Below are positions 35,314 to 42,391 of a stretch of DNA of 55,716 nt, one piece after another (the first letter of the stretch is position 1; each line of letters begins with the position of its first letter). This DNA comes from an uncultured Lachnospiraceae bacterium (GTDB lineage Bacteria; Bacillota; Clostridia; Lachnospirales; Lachnospiraceae): positions 1 to 55,716 of the forward strand of contig CANREE010000004.1 in NCBI GenBank assembly GCA_947629545.1, read 5' to 3'. The position numbers were made by a program, and so were the translations under genes. The notes under the pieces were generated by a model, which had not been told where the DNA came from, ran no database searches, and saw only the letters and a program-made list of their open reading frames with translations.

Positions 35314-35967
35314 ATGGTTGTGATAGACGACGTAATTGTCTTTGCAATCGCGGCTGGGTTAGCGGCCCTGCTTGCCAAAATTGAGAATCTGATCCGATCA
35401 TGGCACTACCGCTCCATGAAGCTGCCAAAGGACGCGAAGGAGGAACTGAGCGAGAAGGACTGGGAGGAGGTTGCCGCCACCCGGGAGCTGATCACCCGGA
35501 TCTTTGGCGAGGATCCTGTGGAGAGCCTTCGCCAGAGCAGTAATAAGGAGCGGATCGACCGGATGGACGAATTCGCCAATAAGCTGGCGCAGCTCTACGG
35601 CCTGGATATCCAGGTGGATGTGACGGTGGACGCGGTCGAGAAATGCGGGGCCTACAACTGGTCGGAGCGGAAGGCGGTTTTCAATATTCTCCTTCTGATG
35701 GTGGACGGACAGAACGAGAATTTTGATTACTGCGTGTGGGAGTCTTTTGACACGATTGTTCACGAGCTTCGCCACGCCGTCCAGCACAAGAGCATTTCGG
35801 AGCCGGGCTTCTGGGGCTTTACACAGCAGCAGCGGCAGGCGTGGGCCGACAATATGAGTAATTACATCAGCAGCGCCACGGACATGAAGGCGTACACACG
35901 GCAGCCGATCGAGAGGGACGCGTTTACCTTTGCTGCGGCGGTGATCGAGGAGGTAAAGAAGAAGTGA
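35314..35967 (+). CDS. Membrane-tethered HExxH metallopeptidase-like protein
   Basis: 217 residues. An N-terminal hydrophobic helix (VVIDDVIVFAIAAGLAALLAKI, residues 2-23) is followed by a soluble domain with the zinc-protease motif HELRH near residue 150, in TIVHELRHAVQHK. A downstream ERDAFTFAAAVIEE near 200 may supply the third zinc ligand. The domain would face the cytoplasm or exterior depending on topology, which I cannot decide. It is four bases after the AAA+ gene and overlaps the next gene by four, so it is tightly coupled. It may degrade what the AAA+ protein unfolds (inference). Confidence 0.8.
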   Translation: MVVIDDVIVFAIAAGLAALLAKIENLIRSWHYRSMKLPKDAKEELSEKDWEEVAATRELITRIFGEDPVESLRQSSNKERIDRMDEFANKLAQLYGLDIQVDVTVDAVEKCGAYNWSERKAVFNILLLMVDGQNENFDYCVWESFDTIVHELRHAVQHKSISEPGFWGFTQQQRQAWADNMSNYISSATDMKAYTRQPIERDAFTFAAAVIEEVKKK

Positions 35968-36371
35968 AAGTGACATTCAGTGAATATAAGGAATATATGC
36001 AGGGCGACGGATACGCGGAGCGGGAGATTACAAGGATTTTCCGCGCGTTTAAGGCCATGGACGGCCAGAGCCGTTCCTGGCTGGTCTGGTGGATTGTGGC
36101 CCGACGTCTTCCGAAGGATGAGATCGAGGGCATCACGGCGCGTTACCTGATCGAGGAGCGGGGCTTTAAGCCGGTCAACGCATTTATCATCATGGACTGG
36201 CTCAAGAGCGAGCCGGAGACGGCGAAGTATTTTCTGCTGAAGACGGAGACCGACGCCAATATCGGAGAGAAGGCGGTCAGGGAGCTGGAAAAGCTCATGC
36301 CGGCGGTTCAGACGCAGTCTGCGCCCGGGTCTTCCGGGCCGGAGGCGGACGAATCCCTCGGCGACAGCTGA
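35964..36371 (+). CDS. Small helical protein of unknown function
   Basis: 135 residues from a GTG that overlaps the metallopeptidase stop (GTGA). Helical and charged (FSEYKEYMQGDGYAEREITRIFRAFKAMDGQSRSWLVWWIVARRLPKDEIEGI), with a tryptophan-rich patch and a disordered tail (QTQSAPGSSGPEADESLGDS). No known domain recognised. It is the last gene of the first run; the second copy of the shared element follows at 36395. Translation coupling suggests it works with the peptidase, perhaps as an adaptor. Confidence 0.7.
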   Translation: MKVTFSEYKEYMQGDGYAEREITRIFRAFKAMDGQSRSWLVWWIVARRLPKDEIEGITARYLIEERGFKPVNAFIIMDWLKSEPETAKYFLLKTETDANIGEKAVRELEKLMPAVQTQSAPGSSGPEADESLGDS

Positions 36372-36394
36372 ACGGTCCGGACAGGGGATCTCAT

Positions 36395-36442
36395 AACTTC
36401 TGCCGGCGGCAGGATGAAAATGATCTTCGGACGTGCTATTCT
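36395..36442 (+). promoter_or_regulatory. Shared regulatory element, copy 2, before the VWA/RNA-repair operon
   Basis: AACTTCTGCCGGCGGCA, one base (G), then GATGAAA (36395-36419), identical to copy 1 except for that one base. Dyad TGCCG-G-CGGCA at 36401-36411. ATGAAA (36414-36419), 17 bases, TATTCT (36437-36442) preceded by TGC is a plausible weak -35 plus extended -10. The first gene starts 79 bases after the element, against 73 for copy 1. Confidence 0.62.
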
Positions 36443-36497
36443 TTAGAAGAAAGGAACGTTTGGAGAAGGAAAACCGGAGGAAGCGGGAGGCGTGAAG

Positions 36498-36722
36498 ATG
36501 GACAGAAAAGAGAACACGGCCAGTAATTTTTTCAGGGAGAGAGGCGGCGGAAGAAAAATGACCGTCAGCACCCGGAAGGAGACGACGCTGGCCGCCATAG
36601 AGCACAGTATCAACGTCCGGAAAGCGCTGCGGAACCGGGCCGGCCGCGGGATGTTCGGGGACTTTCAGGACGGTCCCCAAACGATTCCGGAAGGGAAAAA
36701 GAAAGGGGGTTGCGGCAGATGA
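36498..36722 (+). CDS. Small basic protein of unknown function
   Basis: 74 residues, strongly basic (MDRKENTASNFFRERGGGRK... VRKALRNRAGRG... GKKKGGCGR). GGGAGG seven bases upstream selects ATG 36498 over GTG 36492. Its TGA overlaps the ATG of the next gene (ATGA). No known domain. It could be a leader or nucleic-acid-binding peptide. Coding status rests on its ribosome binding site and tight coupling. Confidence 0.55.
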   Translation: MDRKENTASNFFRERGGGRKMTVSTRKETTLAAIEHSINVRKALRNRAGRGMFGDFQDGPQTIPEGKKKGGCGR

Positions 36723-37507
36723 ACCGGGCAGTATTTGACACATTTTACACGGACAAACCGATTCTCGGCATGCTCCATCTGAACGGAGAATCGCCGGAGG
36801 CGGTGGACGAGTGGGCCAGACGGGAGATCGCCCAGATGTATGAGAACGGCGTGGATGCCGTTCTGGTCGAGAATTATTTCGGAAATACAGACGATGTGGA
36901 GCGTATGCTCCGGTACCTTCAGAAAGAGTATCCCCAAAAGGTGTACGGCGTCAATGTTCTCGGCAATCCCCGGCTGGGCTTTGAGCTGGCTGCGCGGTAC
37001 GGCGCGGCATTTCTGCAGATGGATTCCGTCTGCGGCCATTTACGGCCGGGAAAAAGGGCGGAGGCCGGCGTAGGACCGGGCCATTATTATGGAATGTATG
37101 ACAGCGACTTCGCGGACTGGCTGGCAGGGCTTCGGGCGCGGTTCCCCGTATTCCTGCTTGGCGGCGTCCGGTTTAAGTACCAGCCGGTCAACTCCGGGCG
37201 CAGCGTCGAGGAGGATCTGGCGATCGGAAAGGAGCGCTGCGACGCCGTTGTCGTGACCGGCGCCGGCACCGGGATCGAGACGGATATGGAGAAGATCCGG
37301 CAGTTCCGCAGCGCGCTGGGGGATTTCCCGCTGTTTGTCGGCGCAGGGATGACGGAGGAGACCTGCGAGGAGCAGCTTTCCGCCGCGGACGGCGCCATCG
37401 TAGGAAGCTGGTTCAAGGCGGGCGGCGTGACGTCCGCTCCCGTAGACCCTGCGCGCGTGCGGCGCTTTATGGATGCGGTGAAACGGGTGAGGGCAGCTCA
37501 GCCGTAA
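36719..37507 (+). CDS. BtpA/SgcQ-family TIM-barrel protein
   Basis: 262 residues of the BtpA family, a TIM-barrel group named from a cyanobacterial photosystem I biogenesis factor but widespread in non-photosynthetic bacteria with unclear roles. Seen: ILGMLHLNGE at the N-terminus, YENGVDAVLVENYFGN, VYGVNVLGN, DAVVVTGAGTGIETD and GAIVGSWFKAGG, the ordered strand ends of the barrel. GGGGG sits nine bases before ATG 36719. It overlaps the upstream small gene by four bases and precedes the VWA gene by 23. The substrate, possibly a nucleotide or sugar phosphate, is unknown. Confidence 0.83.
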   Translation: MNRAVFDTFYTDKPILGMLHLNGESPEAVDEWARREIAQMYENGVDAVLVENYFGNTDDVERMLRYLQKEYPQKVYGVNVLGNPRLGFELAARYGAAFLQMDSVCGHLRPGKRAEAGVGPGHYYGMYDSDFADWLAGLRARFPVFLLGGVRFKYQPVNSGRSVEEDLAIGKERCDAVVVTGAGTGIETDMEKIRQFRSALGDFPLFVGAGMTEETCEEQLSAADGAIVGSWFKAGGVTSAPVDPARVRRFMDAVKRVRAAQP

Positions 37508-37530
37508 TTCGGAGAATGGAGGAATTTGAA

Positions 37531-38175
37531 ATGAAAAAGGATTTAACGGAGCTTGTGTTTATTCTTGACCGCAGCGGCTCAATGCAGTCACTGGAAAGCG
37601 ACACCATCGGCGGTTACAACAGCTTCCTGGAGAGGCAGAAGGCCGAGCCGGGCGAGGTGATCGTCACGACGGTGCTGTTCGACGACAAGTATGAGATCCT
37701 GCATGATCACGTGGATCTGAAAAAGGTTGCGCCGATCACGAAAAAAGAGTATTATGCAAGGGGAATGACGGCGCTTCTGGACGCGGTGGGAAAGACCGTT
37801 ACAGAGGTGGAACACCGCCAGAACTTTATGCCGGAGGCGGAAACGCCGGCGAACACGATGGTGGTCATCATCACGGACGGGCTGGAGAACGCCAGCCATG
37901 AATTCAGTCTCAGCACGGTCCGCCAGATGATCACGGCGCAGCAGGAAAAGCACGGCTGGGAATTCATTTTCCTGGGCGCTAATATGGATGCGGTGAAAGT
38001 CGCCGGAGGTCTCGGTATCAGCGCGGACAGGGCCGTGAATTACCGGCCGGACGCGGTGGGAACGGCGACGAATTTTGACGCGTTGGGCCAGGCCGCGTCC
38101 GCTGTGAGAGGCCACGGAAACGTGGGCAGCAGTTGGCGCGGAAAGATTGACAAAGATTATAACGAGAGAAAATAG
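37531..38175 (+). CDS. VWA-domain protein with intact MIDAS
   Basis: 214 residues, essentially one von Willebrand A domain: LVFILDRSGSM (MIDAS DxSxS at D13, S15, S17), a MIDAS threonine in RGMTALLDA and an acidic VVIITDGLENAS loop. It has no signal peptide, so it is cytoplasmic. GGAGGAA places the start at ATG 37531 rather than 37516. Cytoplasmic VWA proteins act as metal-dependent adaptors for AAA+ ATPases, kinases and RNA-binding complexes (TerY, Ro60 and MoxR partners). Here it lies between the AAA+ run and the RNA repair genes. Confidence 0.88.
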   Translation: MKKDLTELVFILDRSGSMQSLESDTIGGYNSFLERQKAEPGEVIVTTVLFDDKYEILHDHVDLKKVAPITKKEYYARGMTALLDAVGKTVTEVEHRQNFMPEAETPANTMVVIITDGLENASHEFSLSTVRQMITAQQEKHGWEFIFLGANMDAVKVAGGLGISADRAVNYRPDAVGTATNFDALGQAASAVRGHGNVGSSWRGKIDKDYNERK

Positions 38176-38186
38176 AGGGCGCGCAG

Positions 38187-39176
38187 ATGCTTGAATTGCC
38201 GGAAGTGACGGACACATCCGGCGGAAGAAAGGAGAAAAGCCCTGTGACTTTGAAGGAAACGCTTGATTATGAGATCGCCTGGCAGGAGAGGATCGCCGCC
38301 ATTCCCGGGGAGAAGATGAAAGCTTACCTTGAGCGGGAATTTACAAAGCTCCCGATCCTGACGCAGGCCATGCTGGAACCTGATCTCCCGTGGGAGTTCC
38401 GGCCGGAGTCTCTGGAGATCGACAGCTATACTGCGAACCAGATTTTCTGTTTTCTGGGTTATCCGGCTAAGAAATACGGCGGCAACTGCCAGGCCCTGGC
38501 CGATCGGTACGGCGAGAACCATCAGGAGGCTTGGCGGTTGTATCAGGCGCATAAAATACGCATTGCGGAGGTCAAAAAAGAGGGCGAAGATGCGCAAAAG
38601 GCTGCCTCTGAGGAATACATGGCGCATTATCGGACCCTGACGGAAGAACAGCGCCCGATCGCGAATTACGCGATGGCCAGGCAGGTTTCGCCCGGGAGCA
38701 CGAGCGGATTCCATTTCAGGCCGTCTTCTCCGTCTGTATGGCCTTTCAGCTATTATAGCTGGGCGGACACGAAGCCGGTGCCGGGCGTAGCTTTTTCCAT
38801 AGGCCGTGCCTGCTTTGCCGGAAGGGATCCGTTATTGTTTTATGCTTTAAATGACTACGAGAAGATTTCCAGAGGCACGCCGCTGGAAAAGGCCGTTTTC
38901 CAGACGGGAGACGGGTGGCTTCAAAAGGTATATCCAACCATCGAAGGATATTCCAGCGGGATTCGGACGGTGGGCTTTTTGGGAGGTATCATCCTGTTCC
39001 GGCTGGATGAGGAGAAGATTCGCAGGCTCGACATCTTTTACAGCGTGCCGAAGGAGGAGAAACAGGAGGATTATATTTTTACCTGGCCGGGGGCCGGGGA
39101 GTTTTCGTGTATACTGGGGGAGATTGTTGACGGTAAACTGATCCCTCTGTATCTTGATGATTTTGTCATGAAATGA
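38187..39176 (+). CDS. Protein of unknown function
   Basis: 329 residues, not recognised. The N-terminal ~180 residues are helical and charged, while the rest has tryptophan/tyrosine-rich strands (PFSYYSWADTKPVPGVAFSIG, DYIFTWPGAGEFSCILGEIVDGKLIPLYLDDF). Start ATG 38187 has GAGGG upstream, but GTG 38244 with AAAGGAG is also credible and would remove 19 residues. It lies 11 bases after the VWA gene, so it belongs to the same unit. Confidence 0.68.
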   Translation: MLELPEVTDTSGGRKEKSPVTLKETLDYEIAWQERIAAIPGEKMKAYLEREFTKLPILTQAMLEPDLPWEFRPESLEIDSYTANQIFCFLGYPAKKYGGNCQALADRYGENHQEAWRLYQAHKIRIAEVKKEGEDAQKAASEEYMAHYRTLTEEQRPIANYAMARQVSPGSTSGFHFRPSSPSVWPFSYYSWADTKPVPGVAFSIGRACFAGRDPLLFYALNDYEKISRGTPLEKAVFQTGDGWLQKVYPTIEGYSSGIRTVGFLGGIILFRLDEEKIRRLDIFYSVPKEEKQEDYIFTWPGAGEFSCILGEIVDGKLIPLYLDDFVMK

Positions 39177-39235
39177 TATCCGGGTCAACATACCTTTTGA
39201 TCTCGATATCATAAAACAGAGAGGGGGTTCGTCCG

Positions 39236-40759
39236 GTGTGGCAATGGCAGTTTAAGAGTCTGGCAGAGCGTGCCGGCATGGGGGATATAAAGGCCATGTT
39301 GCGGCTCGGGGAATCGTTCCGGGGAGAGCTTCCTGCGGCCTATCTGCGTCTGGAGGCGGAGTGGGAAGAAAATCCCGGGCAGAAAGAGGACGAACTGGCG
39401 GATTATCTCGAAAACCACGGGGCGGATGCGTTTAACGCGCGCGCGGGGATCCTGTGGTATCTGCGCGCGGCGGCCTATGGAAGCGCCCCGGCAGAGGAGA
39501 TCGCGGCGGCGCATCCCGGATGGGGGAGGCTTTCGCTGCTTCCGGAGAAGTTTTTCATCCCCGGACAGGATTTCCGCGTCAGTATCCGGGGAAGCGAGCT
39601 AAGGAAGGCCGGCCTGCTGAATATGAAGGCGGAACAGGAGTATTCGATCCGTTCGCTGGATGAGGACGGCATCTTTTATGCGGAGACCTATCATGGTTAT
39701 GAGGGGCCGGATGAGGACGGCTTCGGGATGGAAGAACTCTATGATTTTTACGCGTTTGACGAATTCTTCAACTGCCTCGGCTGCCTGAAGGGATACTCGA
39801 ATCTGGACTATCGGAACAATGAAGAGCGTTTCCTGCGCGAAATCCGGACAGCCGGGGAGAACTACCGGCGTCAGCGGGAAGAATACTGGAGGAGCACAAA
39901 AGCGGGGAGCGATTCCGAACGCTGCAAATGGCTTCTTGCCGGGCATAAAGTCGTCACGATCCGAAACGGCGTGCTGGTTTCCTTCAGGGAAGACGGGCCG
40001 GGCTATACGATCCCGGAGCAGGTGTCCGCGATCGGCGCGAACGCATTTTCCGGCAATGATACGCTTGAGGAGATTCTTGTTCCGGCGCAGGTCGGAAGCA
40101 TCGCCGGTTTTGCGTTCAGCTCCTGCAAAAGTCTGCGGAAACTCATTCTGCCGGACCATCTGACCGCGCTGGGAAGCGGGCTTTGCATGGACTGCCGCCG
40201 GCTCGAGGAGATCCATCTGCCGGAGATGCTTGAGGAGATTCCCGCCCGTATGTTCCAGTTCGGGAGTGCGTTAAAGCGGATCCGGCTGCCGGAGGGGCTG
40301 AAGCGGATCGGGGACGAGGCGTTTTCCTACAGCGGGCTGCAGGAGATCACATTGCCGGATGGGGCCGCGCTGGGCAGGAAAGCATTTGCGGGTTCTGAGC
40401 TGCGCGCGATCCGCATCCCCGGGAATGCGAAGCTGGGCGAGGCGGCATTCTGGTTCTGTCAGGAGCTTGAGGAGGCCGTGCTTGAGGAAGGGATCACCGG
40501 GCTTCCCGGCAAGATTTTTGCAAACTGCAGCAGACTGCAATCCGTACGCCTGCCGGCGTCGCTTCGGGTGATCGGAAGCTGCGCGCTGGACAGCAGGAGC
40601 TTAAAGAGGGTTGAGATCCCGGAACAAGTGCAGGAGATCGCATACGGCGCATTTTCCGGGAACACGGTCCTGTATGGGAAGGCGGGAACAGCGGCGGAGC
40701 GCTATGCCGCGGAAAACGGCCTGCGGTTCGTGAATAATGCTTCGGCCGGCCGCGGATGA
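39236..40759 (+). CDS. BspA-type leucine-rich repeat protein (LRR_5)
   Basis: 507 residues from a GTG start with GAGGGGG eight bases upstream. The first ~245 residues are acidic and unrecognised. From about 255 there are tandem 22-24-residue repeats of the LRR_5 type (AIGANAFSGNDTLEEILVPAQVGSIAGFAFSSCKSLRKLILP...), ending TAAERYAAENGLRFV, the usual BspA terminus. There is no signal peptide or membrane helix, so it is probably cytoplasmic, unlike most BspA surface proteins. A protein-binding role fits its place beside VWA and RNA repair genes. Confidence 0.83.
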   Translation: MWQWQFKSLAERAGMGDIKAMLRLGESFRGELPAAYLRLEAEWEENPGQKEDELADYLENHGADAFNARAGILWYLRAAAYGSAPAEEIAAAHPGWGRLSLLPEKFFIPGQDFRVSIRGSELRKAGLLNMKAEQEYSIRSLDEDGIFYAETYHGYEGPDEDGFGMEELYDFYAFDEFFNCLGCLKGYSNLDYRNNEERFLREIRTAGENYRRQREEYWRSTKAGSDSERCKWLLAGHKVVTIRNGVLVSFREDGPGYTIPEQVSAIGANAFSGNDTLEEILVPAQVGSIAGFAFSSCKSLRKLILPDHLTALGSGLCMDCRRLEEIHLPEMLEEIPARMFQFGSALKRIRLPEGLKRIGDEAFSYSGLQEITLPDGAALGRKAFAGSELRAIRIPGNAKLGEAAFWFCQELEEAVLEEGITGLPGKIFANCSRLQSVRLPASLRVIGSCALDSRSLKRVEIPEQVQEIAYGAFSGNTVLYGKAGTAAERYAAENGLRFVNNASAGRG

Positions 40760-40831
40760 GGAGAAATCCATACTTGGGGCTGACTTGGTTATGAAGCGAA
40801 GAGAAGGGAAGAGAAGAGGCGGAAACGCAGC

Positions 40832-41533
40832 GTGGGCAGTTTGGATGAGCGATATGATAAAATGACCGCGGCGGCCTGGATCCTGGGCCATGCGCGCGGT
40901 ACCGGCGTGCCGGAACTTCCGGCTGCAGTCAGGGACAAAACGGCCGGTGAATGTTCGGGGGAGGAGATCGACCGGATTTTTGCCGCGGGGCAGGCGGCGG
41001 GTCTGAAGCTGTATCCGTTTAAGGCGGGCGTGCAGGTTCTGGCGCGCACACGCCGGACTATGGGCTTTCTGCGCTCCGTTCCCTTCGAGACGATGCTGGA
41101 CGTGGGCAGCGGGCGCGGCGTCTTCCTGATTCCGTTCATGAAAGAATTTCCGTGGGTGCGCGTGACGTCCCTCGACCTCCTTGAAAAGCGGGTGACATTC
41201 TTAAATGAGCTGGCGGACGGCGGCTTCGGACAGCTTCGCGCGCTGCAGAAGGACATCTGTGAGCAGCCGTTTGCGGACGGCAGCTTCGACGTGGTCACGA
41301 TGCTGGAGGTGCTGGAACATATCCCGGATGCGGAGAGGGCGGTGAAGGCGGCCGTACGTATGGCGAAGCGATATGTTGTCGTCACCGTTCCGTCGAAACC
41401 GGACGATAACCCGGAGCATATCCATCTGCTGACGAAGGAGAAGCTGACGCGGATGTTTTATGACGCGGGATGGACGCGGCTGCATTTTGACGGCGTGGAG
41501 GGACATCTGTTTCTGGTGGCGGCTGCGTGTTAA
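40832..41533 (+). CDS. Class I SAM-dependent methyltransferase
   Basis: 233 residues from a GTG start with GAGGCGG upstream. Rossmann methyltransferase motifs: MLDVGSGRGVFLIPFMKEF (motif I, near residue 88), VTSLDLLEKRV (motif II), ALQKDICEQPFADGSFDVVTMLEVLEHI (post I to IV), VVVTVPSKPDDNPEHIH. It is of the Methyltransf_11 kind with unknown substrate. It is not Hen1, the RNA 3'-end methyltransferase tied to other bacterial RNA repair operons, because the Hen1 metal-binding EExxHxxH pattern is absent. It lies 47 bases before the RNA ligase. Confidence 0.85.
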   Translation: MGSLDERYDKMTAAAWILGHARGTGVPELPAAVRDKTAGECSGEEIDRIFAAGQAAGLKLYPFKAGVQVLARTRRTMGFLRSVPFETMLDVGSGRGVFLIPFMKEFPWVRVTSLDLLEKRVTFLNELADGGFGQLRALQKDICEQPFADGSFDVVTMLEVLEHIPDAERAVKAAVRMAKRYVVVTVPSKPDDNPEHIHLLTKEKLTRMFYDAGWTRLHFDGVEGHLFLVAAAC

Positions 41534-41580
41534 GCCGCGGTCTGCGGCTGCCGTGAATGAACGGTAAGAGGTGAGTGAAA

Positions 41581-42375
41581 ATGAATCCGTTTGCGATACG
41601 CAAATACCCCCGGACGCCGCATCTTGAGGGCTCCCGCCTTCAGCCCGGTGACGAGGATCTGAGTCAGATTCCGTTTGAGGCGGTCCGCGGGAGACATCTG
41701 GTTGTCGAGGAGAAATGCGACGGCGCGAATTCCGCCATTTCCTTCGACGCAGACGGCGGGCTTCTGCTGCAGAGCCGCGGGCATTATCTGACGGGCGGGG
41801 AGCGGGAGCGCCATTACAGCCTGATGAAGCAGTGGGCCACGGTTCACCGTGACGCTTTTTATGAGCTTCTCGGGACACGGTATATCATGTACGGCGAATG
41901 GCTCTACGCGAAGCACACGGTATTCTACGACGCGCTGCCGCATTATTTCCTGGAATTCGATATTCTGGACCGTGAGACGGGGATTTTTCTGGACACGCCG
42001 ACCAGACAGCGGATGCTTGCGGGCTTTCCGGCCGTGTCCGTTCCGGTGCTGGGCGAAGGCCGGTATGAAAGCAGAGAACAGCTGCTTAAACTTCTGGGGC
42101 AGTCCCGGTATGTGACCGGAAACCAGAGACGGAGTCTGTATGAGGCGGCCGTAAAGCTGGGTCTGGATCCGGAGAGAGCCTGCGCGGAGACGGAGCTTTC
42201 CGGGATGATGGAGGGGCTTTATATCAAGGTTGAAGAAGACGGGCAGGTGGCTGAGCGGATGAAATTCGTGCGGGCCGCTTTTTTGCAGTACGTGGATTTC
42301 TCGGAGACCCACTGGCTCGATAAGCCGATTATTCCCAATCAGCTCGACGGCCCGGTGGAGCGGTTGTTCGCATGA
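41581..42375 (+). CDS. RNA ligase (Rnl2-like nucleotidyltransferase fold)
   Basis: 264 residues. Seals RNA 5'-phosphate to 3'-hydroxyl ends through a lysyl-AMP intermediate. Motif I is VVEEKCDGANSA, with the adenylated lysine near K45. Motif III-like YIMYGEWLYAKHTVFYDALPHYFLEFDIL, motif IV EGLYIKVEE and motif V ERMKFVR follow. GAGGTGA six bases upstream selects ATG 41581. The length is that of a bare catalytic core without added domains. The end-processing partner follows 16 bases later, so the pair can heal and seal broken RNA. Confidence 0.88.
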   Translation: MNPFAIRKYPRTPHLEGSRLQPGDEDLSQIPFEAVRGRHLVVEEKCDGANSAISFDADGGLLLQSRGHYLTGGERERHYSLMKQWATVHRDAFYELLGTRYIMYGEWLYAKHTVFYDALPHYFLEFDILDRETGIFLDTPTRQRMLAGFPAVSVPVLGEGRYESREQLLKLLGQSRYVTGNQRRSLYEAAVKLGLDPERACAETELSGMMEGLYIKVEEDGQVAERMKFVRAAFLQYVDFSETHWLDKPIIPNQLDGPVERLFA

Positions 42376-42391
42376 GACGGGAGGCAGGCAG

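Noticed and set aside
40832-41533. Methyltransferase as Hen1, completing a Pnkp-Hen1 RNA repair system
   Set aside because: It lacks the Hen1 metal-binding signature and looks like a general small-molecule or rRNA-type Methyltransf_11 enzyme.
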